Notes under the pieces: model-generated
What the model was told of the DNA's origin: nothing
What the model saw: only the letters and a program-made list of their open reading frames with translations
The model's database searches: none
From: CAVQYV01 sp963718295 [NCBI: uncultured Methylomirabilota bacterium]
GTDB taxonomy: Bacteria; Methylomirabilota; Methylomirabilia; CAVQYV01
Direction of reading: 5' to 3'
Length of the DNA: 64,000 nt
Assembly: GCA_963718295.1 (NCBI GenBank)
Contig: CAVQYV010000003.1
Span: 496,001-560,000 of the forward strand
In this document: piece by piece, positions 54,469 through 63,453 of the stretch
Position numbering within the stretch: the stretch's first letter is position 1
Layout: each line of letters opens with the position of its first letter
Program-made: the position numbers and the translations under genes

Positions 54469-55482
54469 ATGCGGCTTCATCAGACCGGTAAAAAGCGAAC
54501 CAATTCCCTGTTTCTCATGATCCTGGCAATGGTCGTCACGAGCATGTCACTCTTTTGGGCCTGCGGCTCCAATGATCAAAAACCAGAACAAGGGACATCG
54601 GGCGGGAAAAGCGAGGCCAAGGGCACCATCAGGGTCTCCGGCGCCTGGGCCCTTTATCCCATGATGGTGAAATGGGGCGAGGAGTACAGGAAAGCCCACC
54701 CTGAAATCAGGATAGACATCTCCGCCGGGGGCGCGGGAAAGGGAGCGGCGGATGCCCTGTCCGGGCTGGTGGACATCGGCATGGTCTCCAGGGAAATCAA
54801 GCCGGAGGAGACAGCGCAGGGGGGCTTCTTCGTACCGGTGGTCAAGGACGCAGTGTTTCCGATGATCAGTGAAAAGAATCCGGTCCTTTCCAAGATCCTG
54901 GGACAAGGCATCAAAAGAGGAACCTTCGAAGACCTCTGGATCCACAGCAAGCCCCTGACATGGGGTGAGGTTGCCAGGGCTGCTTCGAAGGATAGAGTCC
55001 AGGTCTATACCCGATCCGATGCCTGCGGTGCGGCGGAGACATGGGCAGGATATCTGGGTGGGAAAAAACAGGAGGATCTTCAGGGGGTCGGCGTCTATGG
55101 GGATCCAGGGTTGGCGGAAGCAGTGCGAAAAGATCCCTTGGGCATCGGTTTCAATAATCTGAACTATGCCTACGATCCCAAGACCGGGTCCCCCTTAACG
55201 GGCCTTCACCCGGTGCCGATCGATGTAAATGAAAACGGGAAGGTGGATCCAACAGAGGTCCTGGACCGCAAGGAGCAAGCCATCAAAGCAGTGAAATCCG
55301 GGGCTTATCCTTCTCCCCCGGCGAGGGATTTATATCTGCTGACCAAGAACCAGTTCAAGGGTCACGCCAAGGACTTCGTCAACTGGATTTTGACCGATGG
55401 ACAGAAGTATATCGATGAGGTAGGATATATAGGTTTGACCCAAAGCCAACTGGAGCAGAACCGGGCGAAGCTTGGCAGGTAG
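54469..55482 (+). CDS. PstS-like oxyanion-binding lipoprotein
   Basis: A 337-aa periplasmic solute-binding lipoprotein. The signal ends in LFWACGSN (lipobox), and the mature fold is PstS-like: VSGAWALYPMMVKWGE replaces the usual GAGSTFP start, followed by GKGAADALSGLVDIGMVSRE, YTRSDACGAAETW and PLGIGFNNLNYAYD. In true phosphate binders the ligand loop reads RSDGSGT; here it reads RSDACGA, so the anion may not be phosphate. ATG 54469 has AAAGGAT. It is followed by matching permease and ATPase genes, then by sulfate-activation genes. Confidence 0.88.
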   Translation: MRLHQTGKKRTNSLFLMILAMVVTSMSLFWACGSNDQKPEQGTSGGKSEAKGTIRVSGAWALYPMMVKWGEEYRKAHPEIRIDISAGGAGKGAADALSGLVDIGMVSREIKPEETAQGGFFVPVVKDAVFPMISEKNPVLSKILGQGIKRGTFEDLWIHSKPLTWGEVARAASKDRVQVYTRSDACGAAETWAGYLGGKKQEDLQGVGVYGDPGLAEAVRKDPLGIGFNNLNYAYDPKTGSPLTGLHPVPIDVNENGKVDPTEVLDRKEQAIKAVKSGAYPSPPARDLYLLTKNQFKGHAKDFVNWILTDGQKYIDEVGYIGLTQSQLEQNRAKLGR

Positions 55483-55602
55483 CCTGACGGTCTGCGGTCC
55501 CTTGTCGCAATGGGCAACGCCGAAGGAAAGGGATTTGAGGCCTGGGTCAGTTCCAGGGTAGCTGAGAGAGAATGGATGGGAAAGGACGGAGCATAAGTCC
55601 CG

Positions 55603-56484
55603 ATGAAATGGAGAAGGATCAAAGAATACCTGGCTAACGTGTATATGCGTCTGGCGGCATTTTTTGCCATTTCCCTCGCCTTTTTCATCACCCTTTGCCT
55701 CCTGATTCGATCCCAACCGATCCTATCTGAGCAATCGATCTTCCATTTGTTGTTTTCCTCCTCCTGGCATCCCCTGAAGGGCGAATTCGGTTTTCTTCCC
55801 TTCATCATGGGAACGATTGAGGTCACAGCCCTGGCGATGATCATCTCGGTTCCCATATGCCTCCTGAGCGCAATCTACCTTGCAGAATACGCAAACAGTC
55901 GACTCCGAGAGACGTCCCGCCATGTAATCGATATCATGGCGGCCATCCCCTCCGTGGTATATGGGCTTTGGGGAGTGATTCTGGTAGTGCCCTTTGTTCG
56001 CGCCATAGGGGTGAGAATGGGCTATCAGACCACCGGTTACACCTTGCTGGCGGGGGGAATCATCCTCGCAATCATGGCTTGCCCCATCATCATCTCGGTC
56101 TCGGTGGAGGTATTCCGGGCAGTGCCCATCGGCCTGCGGGAGGCAGCTTGGGCTTTAGGGACGACCCGATGGGAGACAGTAAAGCATGTGGTGCTGAGAA
56201 GCTCCCGTCGCGGCATCCTTTCCGCTATCATCCTGGCTTTCGCCCGCGTTTTTGGCGAAACGATGGCCGTCCTGATGGTGGTCGGAAATGTGGCCCGGAT
56301 CCCCAAGTCGCTCTTTGACCCGGCCTATCCTCTTCCCGCCTTGATTGCCAACAACTATGGGGAGATGATGTCCATACCGCGGTATGATTCGGCCCTCCTG
56401 CTCGCGGCACTGATCCTTTTGCTCGTGGTAGGAGGTTTTAATCTCCTGGCGCATCTGATGATCATGAGAATGGAAAGGGCGTAA
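55603..56484 (+). CDS. PstC-like ABC permease
   Basis: A 293-aa inner-membrane permease with six predicted helices. The BPD_transp_1 loop is REAAWALGTTRWETVKHVVLR, which contacts the ATPase, preceded by MAAIPSVVYGLWG, a PstC hallmark. ATG 55603 follows the binding-protein gene by 120 bases, with a modest SD. With the 56490 gene it forms the heterodimeric channel. Confidence 0.9.
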   Translation: MKWRRIKEYLANVYMRLAAFFAISLAFFITLCLLIRSQPILSEQSIFHLLFSSSWHPLKGEFGFLPFIMGTIEVTALAMIISVPICLLSAIYLAEYANSRLRETSRHVIDIMAAIPSVVYGLWGVILVVPFVRAIGVRMGYQTTGYTLLAGGIILAIMACPIIISVSVEVFRAVPIGLREAAWALGTTRWETVKHVVLRSSRRGILSAIILAFARVFGETMAVLMVVGNVARIPKSLFDPAYPLPALIANNYGEMMSIPRYDSALLLAALILLLVVGGFNLLAHLMIMRMERA

Positions 56485-56489
56485 GATCC

Positions 56490-57338
56490 TTGCGGTGGAG
56501 AAGGTTGGAAGAAAAGGTAGCAAAAGGGTTGATGATCGCATCTTTGGCATCGGTCCTGCTCACCCTGGCCGCTATCATCATCGTTGTCGTCATCAGAGGG
56601 GCACCGGCCCTCAGCATCTCTATGCTGATAGAGACGCCCAAGGGCGGCTATTATCTGGGGGGAGGAGGGGGCATCGCCAACGCCATTGTGGGCTCCCTTT
56701 ATCTCTCTTTGGGTGCCACCCTGCTCTCCATTTTGCTCAGCTTGCCCATCGCTTTTGCCCTGCAGAAGGAATATATGGGACGCCCCCTGGCCAATTTCAC
56801 CCGGCTGACCCTGGATATCCTCTGGGGAATACCCTCCATCGTGTATGGGGCCTTCGGTTTCATCATTATGATGTATTTCGGCCTCACTGCATCGCTTTTG
56901 GGGGGAATCATCGTGCTCACTCTGCTGATGATGCCCATCATGACCCGGTCCATGGAAGAAGTGATCAGCATGATTCCGGCAGAGCTGAAAGAGATCTCTT
57001 ATGCGATGGGCGCTACCAAGATCGAGACCACCCTGCGGGTCGTATTCAGACAGGCCCTGCCGGGAATCGTCACCGGGGTGCTCCTCGCCTTCGGCAGAGG
57101 CATTGGGGATGCCGCCTCCATCCTCTTCACAGCCGGTTATACCGACTACATACCCAGGTCCCTGTTCGATCCGGTCGCCTCTCTTCCCCTTGCCGTCTTT
57201 TTTCAGATTGGGACCCCCATCCAAGCGGTGCAAGAGCGGGCCTATGCCTCGGCCTTGATCCTATTGCTGATCGTGCTCTTGATCATCGTCGCGTCCAGGG
57301 TATTGGCCGCCAGATTCTCAAGGAATATCGTGAGGTAG
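56490..57338 (+). CDS. PstA-like ABC permease
   Basis: A 282-aa permease with six helices. Signature segments are LDILWGIPSIVYGAFG, LLMMPIMTRSMEEVIS and KEISYAMGATKIETTLRVVF, the EAA-type loop. The start is TTG 56490, 5 bases after the PstC-like stop, indicating coupled translation. Partner of the 55603 product. Confidence 0.9.
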   Translation: MRWRRLEEKVAKGLMIASLASVLLTLAAIIIVVVIRGAPALSISMLIETPKGGYYLGGGGGIANAIVGSLYLSLGATLLSILLSLPIAFALQKEYMGRPLANFTRLTLDILWGIPSIVYGAFGFIIMMYFGLTASLLGGIIVLTLLMMPIMTRSMEEVISMIPAELKEISYAMGATKIETTLRVVFRQALPGIVTGVLLAFGRGIGDAASILFTAGYTDYIPRSLFDPVASLPLAVFFQIGTPIQAVQERAYASALILLLIVLLIIVASRVLAARFSRNIVR

Positions 57339-57347
57339 CCCACTTCC

Positions 57348-58196
57348 ATGCCCCATATCAGTGTCAGAAAATTAACCACCTCCTATGGCGACCACAAGGC
57401 GCTGAGAGATATCACGGTGGATATCCCCGACGGACAGATCACCGTCATCATCGGACCTTCCGGGTGTGGAAAGACCACTCTTCTGAAGAGCTTGAACCGG
57501 CTCATCGATCTCTATGATGAAATCTCGGTAGAGGGAGAGGTCTTCATCGATGATGCCAATATCTATGATCCCAAGGCGGACGTCCTCTCCTTGCGGAAAA
57601 GGGTGGGATTTCTCTCCCAGAGGCCCTATCCATTGCCCATGTCCATTTATGATAACATCGCCTTCGGCCCCCGGATTCACAGGATGAATGGGAAGCAACT
57701 GCTCCGTCAGATCGAGGAATTGGAAAAATATGTCCTGATCGACAGCCCTCTTGCGGAGGGAGGACCCCAATCGACTCCCTCCGAAGCCAAAGGGGCGATG
57801 GATCGATTGGTGGAGTATTACCTCAGGCTGGCCGGGCTTTGGGATGAAGTGAAGGATAGGCTGCACCAGCCGGCTTCCAAGCTCTCGATCGGGCAACAGC
57901 AAAGACTGGCATTGGCGAGGGCTTTAGCGGTCGAGCCCCGGGTCATTCTGGCGGATGAGCCTACCTCGGCGCTGGATCCGATCTCGGCCAAGCTGGTGGA
58001 AAGGCAATTTCAACTCCTGAAAAAGAATTACACCATTGTGGTGGTGACTCACATTCTGCGCCAGGCACGTCGGATCGCCGACTATATCATCTTCCTCTAT
58101 ATGGGCGAGCTCATCGAACATGGGCCGGCGGAGCAGTTTTTTGGCTCTCCCCGGGATTCGAGGACCCTTGCCTACATCACAGGTGAGATCAGCTGA
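57348..58196 (+). CDS. PstB-like ABC ATPase with insertion
   Basis: A 282-aa ABC ATPase. Walker [11 protein letters not shown]-loop [10 protein letters not shown], signature [15 protein letters not shown] (usual LSGGQ is LSIGQ), Walker [13 protein letters not shown] and H-loop VVVTHIL. Between FGPRIH and LWDEVKDRL there is an insertion of about 25 residues ([17 protein letters not shown] region) not typical of PstB. It drives the PstC/PstA-like channel. The gene ends 1 base before cysD, so transporter and sulfate-activation genes probably form one operon. Confidence 0.9.
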   Translation: MPHISVRKLTTSYGDHKALRDITVDIPDGQITVIIGPSGCGKTTLLKSLNRLIDLYDEISVEGEVFIDDANIYDPKADVLSLRKRVGFLSQRPYPLPMSIYDNIAFGPRIHRMNGKQLLRQIEELEKYVLIDSPLAEGGPQSTPSEAKGAMDRLVEYYLRLAGLWDEVKDRLHQPASKLSIGQQQRLALARALAVEPRVILADEPTSALDPISAKLVERQFQLLKKNYTIVVVTHILRQARRIADYIIFLYMGELIEHGPAEQFFGSPRDSRTLAYITGEIS

Positions 58197-58197
58197 T

Positions 58198-59124
58198 ATG
58201 AAATCCTATAGTCTTTCTTATCTCCGGCAGCTTGAATCCGAATCCATTCACATCATGCGTGAGGTGGTGGCCGAATTCAAAAATCCCGTCATGCTTTACT
58301 CCGTCGGCAAAGATTCCAGCACCATGATTCGCCTGGCCCAGAAGGCCTTCTATCCAGGAAAATTCCCATTCCCCATCATGCATATCGATACCGGCTTCAA
58401 ATTCCCGGAGATGTATGAGTTCCGGGACAGATTTTACAGAGAGATTGGTGCTACCCTCATCGTGGAACGAAACGAAGAGTGGATCGCAAAAGGGTGCCAT
58501 CCTTTGAAGCTGGGAGTGGACAAGTGCTGCAGCTACCTGAAGACGGGGGCCTTGCTGGATGCCTTGAGGAAGCATGGCTTCGATGCCGCCTTTGGCGGCG
58601 CCCGCCGGGAGGAAGAGAAATCAAGGGCCAAGGAGCGAGTATTCTCCCTTCGGGATGAATTCGGCCAATGGGATCCCAAGAATCAGCGTCCCGAATTGTG
58701 GGACCTCTATAATACCCGCATCCATGAAAGCGAGACGGTCCGGGTTTTTCCACTCAGCAACTGGACGGAGCAGGATATCTGGCAGTACATCAAGCTGGAA
58801 AAGATCCCCGTCGTCCCGATATACTTCGCCATCGAACGCGAGGTCATCCGGCGAAATGGCATCCTGATCCCCGTCTCATCCTGCTCGATCACAGCGGACG
58901 ATCAAGCGGCGAGGGTCAAGGAAGAGGAAGTGGAAACCGTCATGTGCCGCTTCCGAAGCCTCGGTTGTATCCCCTGCACGGGTGCCATACCCTCGACCGC
59001 CATCACCGTGGAGGACATCATCAGAGAAGTGCAGGCCGCCAGGAAATCGGAGCGTGAAAATCGGGTGATCGATCTCACCAGCGATTCCTCCATGGAGCAG
59101 AAGAAGAAGGAGGGATACTTCTGA
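58198..59124 (+). CDS. cysD: Sulfate adenylyltransferase subunit 2
   Basis: A 308-aa PAPS-reductase-fold ATP sulfurylase subunit. The pyrophosphate loop is [11 protein letters not shown], followed by [47 protein letters not shown] and [14 protein letters not shown]. With CysN it makes adenosine phosphosulfate (APS) from sulfate and ATP. ATG 58198 starts right after the PstB-like stop. TGATG overlaps it with the next gene. Length and motifs are complete. Confidence 0.97.
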   Translation: MKSYSLSYLRQLESESIHIMREVVAEFKNPVMLYSVGKDSSTMIRLAQKAFYPGKFPFPIMHIDTGFKFPEMYEFRDRFYREIGATLIVERNEEWIAKGCHPLKLGVDKCCSYLKTGALLDALRKHGFDAAFGGARREEEKSRAKERVFSLRDEFGQWDPKNQRPELWDLYNTRIHESETVRVFPLSNWTEQDIWQYIKLEKIPVVPIYFAIEREVIRRNGILIPVSSCSITADDQAARVKEEEVETVMCRFRSLGCIPCTGAIPSTAITVEDIIREVQAARKSERENRVIDLTSDSSMEQKKKEGYF

Positions 59125-61022
59125 TGACGGCATATGCAGAGAAGACCCTTCTCCGCTTCACCACCACCGGCAGCGTGGATGACGGAAAGTCCACCCTGAT
59201 CGGCCGCCTTCTCTACGATACCAAAGCGATATTTGAAGATCAGTATGCCGCGATCCAGAGGACATCCCTCAAGAAAGGACTGAAGGAGGTGGATCTGGCG
59301 CTGCTCCTGGACGGGCTCTCTGCGGAACGGGAACAGGGCATTACCATCGATGTGGCCCACCGTTACTTCGAGACGCCCACCCGGAAATTCATTATCGCCG
59401 ATACGCCGGGCCATGTTCAATATACGCGCAATATGGTCACTGGCGCCTCCAACGCCGATTGCGCAATCATCCTGCTGGATGCCCGAAATGGCGTTCTGAG
59501 CCAATCCAAGCGCCACGGTTTCATCGCCTCCTTGCTGCAAATCCCTCATATGATTGTGGCCATCAACAAGATGGACCTTGTGGATTACTCCGAGGAGGTC
59601 TATAGCGACATCGTGGCCCAATACAAGGAATTCTCCGAGAAGCTCGATATTCATGATATCGTCTTCATCCCGGTCTCGGCCCTCAAGGGAGACAATGTCA
59701 TCAAGAAGAGCGATAAGATGCCCTGGTATGACGGGGCTACCCTCCTCCATTACCTGGAAACCCTCCATGTCACTGCCGACAGAAACCTGATCGACTTCAG
59801 GTTTCCCGTCCAATATGTCATTCGTCCCCACCTCGACTTCAGGGGGTTTGCGGGAAGGATCTTCTCGGGCACCATCAGCCCCGGAGAGGAGATCGTCGTG
59901 CTGCCCTCCGGCAAGGCTTCCGCCATCAAGTCGATCGTGACCTATGAGGGTGATCTGACGGAGGCCTTCGCCCCCCAATCGGTGGTCCTCACCCTCCGGG
60001 ACGAGATTGACATCAGCCGGGGGGATATGATCGTTCGCAGGCACAATCTGCCGCAGGTCAGCAGTCAGTTTGAGGCGATGATCTGCTGGATGGATGAGAA
60101 CGCCCTCTCAACCGATACGCCCTATCTTCTGAAACACACCACCAGATATGTCCGCTCCTTGGTAAAGAAGATCCTCTACAGGATCAACATCGATACCCTC
60201 CATCGAGAGCCTGCTGAAGCATTCATGCTGAACGATATCGGCAGGGTGGAAATACAGACTGCTTTGCCCATTTTTTTCGATCCCTACAAGATGAACCGCA
60301 GCACCGGAAGCTTCATCCTCATCGATCCTTTGACCAACAACACCGTCGCCGCAGGCATGATCCGGGGAGTGGCCAGAACCATTGATGAGATCCTTGAATC
60401 CGAAATCAGGGAAGAAAGGGCTCAAAGGAAATCGCCTCATACGATCTGGAGCGGGTGGAATGTCCCCCGGGAGATGCGAGAGAAACGAAACGGTCACCAG
60501 GCGGCCATCCTGTGGTTCACCGGATACTCCGGATCGGGAAAATCGACGATCGCCAAAGAGCTGGAGAAAAGGCTCTTCGAGTCCGGCTGCCACACCATGC
60601 TGCTCGATGGCGACAACATCCGGCACGGCCTGTGCGGGGATTTGGGGTTTTCCGATAAGGACCGAAGCGAAAACATCCGTCGGGTGGGGGAGACGGCAAA
60701 GCTCTTCTTCGAATCGGGAGACATCGTGATCTGCACCTTCATTTCTCCCTTCGAAAAGGACAGGGCATTTGTGAGATCTCTCTTTCCGATGGATCGCTTC
60801 TTCGAGATTTACGTGAAATGCCCGCTTGAGGTCTGCAAGAGTCGGGATCCCAATGGCCTTTATCAGAAGGCAATGAGGGGCCAGATCCAGGAGTTCACCG
60901 GGATCTCGTCTCCCTATGAAGAGCCGCAGAGTCCGGAGATGATCATCGAGACCGATCTGCAAAGTGCCGAGGAGGGCATCCAATATCTCCTGAAGGCACT
61001 GAGGCAGGAAGGAATCATTTAG
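59124..61022 (+). CDS. cysNC: CysN-CysC fusion: sulfate adenylyltransferase GTPase subunit / APS kinase
   Basis: A 632-aa bifunctional protein (NodQ type). Residues 1 to ~440 are the CysN GTPase with G1 GSVDDGKST, G3 DTPGH, G4 NKMD and EF-Tu-like beta barrels. Residues ~465-632 are APS kinase with P-loop GYSGSGKST, LDGDNIRHGLCGDLGFSD, RSENIRRVGE and the FISPFEKDR lid. It converts sulfate to PAPS together with CysD. It starts inside the cysD stop (TGATG). Confidence 0.97.
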   Translation: MTAYAEKTLLRFTTTGSVDDGKSTLIGRLLYDTKAIFEDQYAAIQRTSLKKGLKEVDLALLLDGLSAEREQGITIDVAHRYFETPTRKFIIADTPGHVQYTRNMVTGASNADCAIILLDARNGVLSQSKRHGFIASLLQIPHMIVAINKMDLVDYSEEVYSDIVAQYKEFSEKLDIHDIVFIPVSALKGDNVIKKSDKMPWYDGATLLHYLETLHVTADRNLIDFRFPVQYVIRPHLDFRGFAGRIFSGTISPGEEIVVLPSGKASAIKSIVTYEGDLTEAFAPQSVVLTLRDEIDISRGDMIVRRHNLPQVSSQFEAMICWMDENALSTDTPYLLKHTTRYVRSLVKKILYRINIDTLHREPAEAFMLNDIGRVEIQTALPIFFDPYKMNRSTGSFILIDPLTNNTVAAGMIRGVARTIDEILESEIREERAQRKSPHTIWSGWNVPREMREKRNGHQAAILWFTGYSGSGKSTIAKELEKRLFESGCHTMLLDGDNIRHGLCGDLGFSDKDRSENIRRVGETAKLFFESGDIVICTFISPFEKDRAFVRSLFPMDRFFEIYVKCPLEVCKSRDPNGLYQKAMRGQIQEFTGISSPYEEPQSPEMIIETDLQSAEEGIQYLLKALRQEGII

Positions 61023-61046
61023 GCGTTGCTGGGGGCGTCTCAAGAC

Positions 61047-61895
61047 ATGCGAAACCGAGACCACATGGCCCTTTTGTCCCTTGCCATCCGGGCCTCGATA
61101 GAGGCTGGAAAGTCCATATTGCAGATCTATGATACCGAATTTGATGTCCAGATGAAGGAAGACCACACTCCCCTGACTTTGGCAGATAAGCGCTCTCATG
61201 AAATCGTGTTCCAGCATTTGCAGGAAACTGGCATTCCCATTCTGAGCGAGGAAGGAAGGGATATTCCCTACCAGGAGCGCAAGAAGTGGGATCTCCTCTG
61301 GATTGTGGATCCTTTGGATGGCACCAAGGAGTTCATCAAGAGGAACGGCGAGTTCACAGTGAACATAGCCCTGGTAGAAGAAGGAAGGGTTGTGATCGGG
61401 GTCATCTTGGCTCCGGCAGCCGGCACTCTCTTTTTTGCCAGCTATGGGTCCGGATCGTTCAAGTACGAGGGAAAGGGAATTTGGGACCGGATTTCCCTGG
61501 AAGAGGTCGTGACGCAATCCATTCGCCTTCCCGGCTCATCCCTCCATCCGGTCCCTGCGATGAAGGATAAACCCCGGGATGTCTCCTCCCGGCCTCTGGT
61601 CGTGGTGGGCAGCCGCTCCCACGCCACTCCCGAGCTGATGGCCTTTGTGGAAGACAAGAGGAGAGAGCATGGAGAGGTCGACTTCATCTCCGCTGGAAGC
61701 TCGCTCAAGTTCTGCCTCGTGGCCGAAGGCAAGGCGGATATCTATCCCCGCCTGGGTCCCACCATGGAGTGGGATACGGCAGCGGGCCAGGCAATCGCGG
61801 AGAACGCAGGGCGAAAGGTTCTGGTCTGGGGGGAAAAAAACCCATTAGGGTATAACCGCCCCCATCTCTTAAACCCTTGGTTTGTCGTACTTTGA
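61047..61895 (+). CDS. cysQ: 3'(2'),5'-bisphosphate nucleotidase CysQ
   Basis: A 282-aa inositol-monophosphatase-family enzyme that removes the 3'-phosphate of PAP, the by-product of PAPS use. Metal-binding motifs: the Glu of LSEEGRD, VDPLDGTKEFIKRNGEF (DPxDGT) and EWDTAAGQAI. An earlier TTG at 61026 is in frame, but ATG 61047 has GGGGGCG nearby. Located 24 bases after cysNC, it completes a PAPS production and PAP recycling set. Confidence 0.92.
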   Translation: MRNRDHMALLSLAIRASIEAGKSILQIYDTEFDVQMKEDHTPLTLADKRSHEIVFQHLQETGIPILSEEGRDIPYQERKKWDLLWIVDPLDGTKEFIKRNGEFTVNIALVEEGRVVIGVILAPAAGTLFFASYGSGSFKYEGKGIWDRISLEEVVTQSIRLPGSSLHPVPAMKDKPRDVSSRPLVVVGSRSHATPELMAFVEDKRREHGEVDFISAGSSLKFCLVAEGKADIYPRLGPTMEWDTAAGQAIAENAGRKVLVWGEKNPLGYNRPHLLNPWFVVL

Positions 61896-61992
61896 CGCCC
61901 TCGCCTTGAGATCCCCCAGGATCATCGGTCGAGCTTGCAGGAATAATCCGACTTGGTAGTATTTCCCCAATGATGAAGCAAACTCCTACTGG

Positions 61993-62640
61993 ATGTCGAA
62001 AATCAACACCCATCTAAAATCACCGCTCAACAGGTTCGCCAAAAGAATATTCGACGCGATTGTCTCCATTCTCATCCTCCCCTTTCTGCTGATCATCATC
62101 GGGATCATCGGGATCCTGATCAAATTGGAGCGCCGGGGACCCGTCCTGTTTGTGCAGCAAAGACTCAAGGAGGACAAAACGACCTTCAGGTGTTACAAAT
62201 TCAGAACGATGTATGCAAACGCCGATGAAATCCTGGAAAAATACCTGAGGGAAAAGCCGCCAGCCGTCGAAGAATGGAATACCTTCAAGAAGTTGAGAGG
62301 CCACGACCCGCGAGTGACGAAGATCGGGAAATTCCTGAGGGCTACCTCGCTCGATGAGCTTCCCCAGATTTTTAACGTGATCAAAGGAGAGATGAGCCTT
62401 GTAGGCCCAAGGCCCTACTTGCCCCGGGAAGAGCCGGATATGGAAGGATATATTGACATCATTTTGCTAACCATGCCCGGAATAACAGGCCTTTGGCAGG
62501 TATCGGGAAGAAATGAACTCAATTTCAATGACAGGCTAAGGCTGGATGCATGGTATGTCCAGAACTGGTCCCTGAAGCTCGATATTGTCCTGATCCTCAA
62601 AACGTTATATGTGGTGATCAAGAGAAAAGGTGCCTATTAA
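61993..62640 (+). CDS. Monotopic phosphoglycosyl transferase (WcaJ/PglC-type sugar transferase)
   Basis: A 215-aa membrane enzyme that starts lipid-linked glycan synthesis by moving a sugar-phosphate onto undecaprenyl phosphate. It has one re-entrant N-terminal helix (KRIFDAIVSILILPFLLIII), FVQQR, the KFRTMY segment, LRATSLDELPQIFNVIKGEM with the catalytic DE pair, VGPRP and PGITGLWQVSGR. This is the small, single-domain PglC-like form. It links the nucleotide-sugar genes upstream with polysaccharide assembly. Confidence 0.93.
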   Translation: MSKINTHLKSPLNRFAKRIFDAIVSILILPFLLIIIGIIGILIKLERRGPVLFVQQRLKEDKTTFRCYKFRTMYANADEILEKYLREKPPAVEEWNTFKKLRGHDPRVTKIGKFLRATSLDELPQIFNVIKGEMSLVGPRPYLPREEPDMEGYIDIILLTMPGITGLWQVSGRNELNFNDRLRLDAWYVQNWSLKLDIVLILKTLYVVIKRKGAY

Positions 62641-62721
62641 AGGCTTGTTAATGGAATGAAAACCCTCTCCTTCCGCCGATGACGCTCGACTTGCGCCTCA
62701 GGCTCCCACCCAATACCTTCC

Positions 62722-63453
62722 CTAATCCTGCTGGTTTTTCTCGATGAGGTAGGTAAGGTTGTTGTATCTCCATTCGATTTTCCCAAAGGAGAGGAGACTG
62801 AGCATTCGAACCAGCAGGCGGGTTAAAATCGCAATGGTTCCCCTCCCCTCGAGGTAAAATCCCCGAGCATATTCCTCTCGAATCATCAGGCTATTCCTCC
62901 CACAGTATTCGTGAATACCTGTCCTTGACACAATGGGATCGTAAACCGTAGGATAAGGGATGAATGCGGAGTTGCCAGCATTTTGAAATGGTTTTACATA
63001 CTTTCTGAATAAGACATGTACCTGAAAAGGTGTGACTCGTGCAACGAAGCCCCATACCGAATTACGGTCAGGAATTCTCAGGATCAATAGACCGCCTGGT
63101 TTCAGCCATCTACGGAAATTGTCCAATACGCGCTCTGCATTGCCGATATGTTCCAGCACGAAGGAGTTGTAGATCACATCATAACTGCTGCCGCCTAAAT
63201 CGATATAGCGTAAGTCTCCATGTATGATTTCGTTCAGATCGTTGATTTGATTTTTTCTGATTTCCAAAGCGTCCTTGTCGATATCAACGCCTGTCAGCAC
63301 ATACTCTATTCCATCCAGATTCAAGGGCCAGCGCCGCCCACATCCTGCCTCAAGGATCTTTAGCGCGGATCCATCGACCGCCTTTCGCCTGATCCCTTTC
63401 TCCAGTAGCTGGAATTCTTGTTCTCTGCTTTTTAGTAACTTGACTGTTTCCAT
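62722..63453 (-). CDS. Class I SAM-dependent methyltransferase
   Basis: A 243-aa Rossmann-fold methyltransferase. SAM motif I is KILEAGCGRRW, the acidic end of beta-2 is TGVDIDKDAL, motif post-I is HGDLRYIDLGGSSYDVIYNS, and FVLEHIGNAERVL then WLKPGGLLILRIPD follow. A C-terminal amphipathic/hydrophobic stretch (TIAILTRLLVRMLSLLSF) suggests membrane association. Its neighbours suggest glycan or lipid-linked sugar methylation, but the target is unknown. It is convergent with the sugar transferase. Confidence 0.87.
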   Translation of the reverse strand: METVKLLKSREQEFQLLEKGIRRKAVDGSALKILEAGCGRRWPLNLDGIEYVLTGVDIDKDALEIRKNQINDLNEIIHGDLRYIDLGGSSYDVIYNSFVLEHIGNAERVLDNFRRWLKPGGLLILRIPDRNSVWGFVARVTPFQVHVLFRKYVKPFQNAGNSAFIPYPTVYDPIVSRTGIHEYCGRNSLMIREEYARGFYLEGRGTIAILTRLLVRMLSLLSFGKIEWRYNNLTYLIEKNQQD

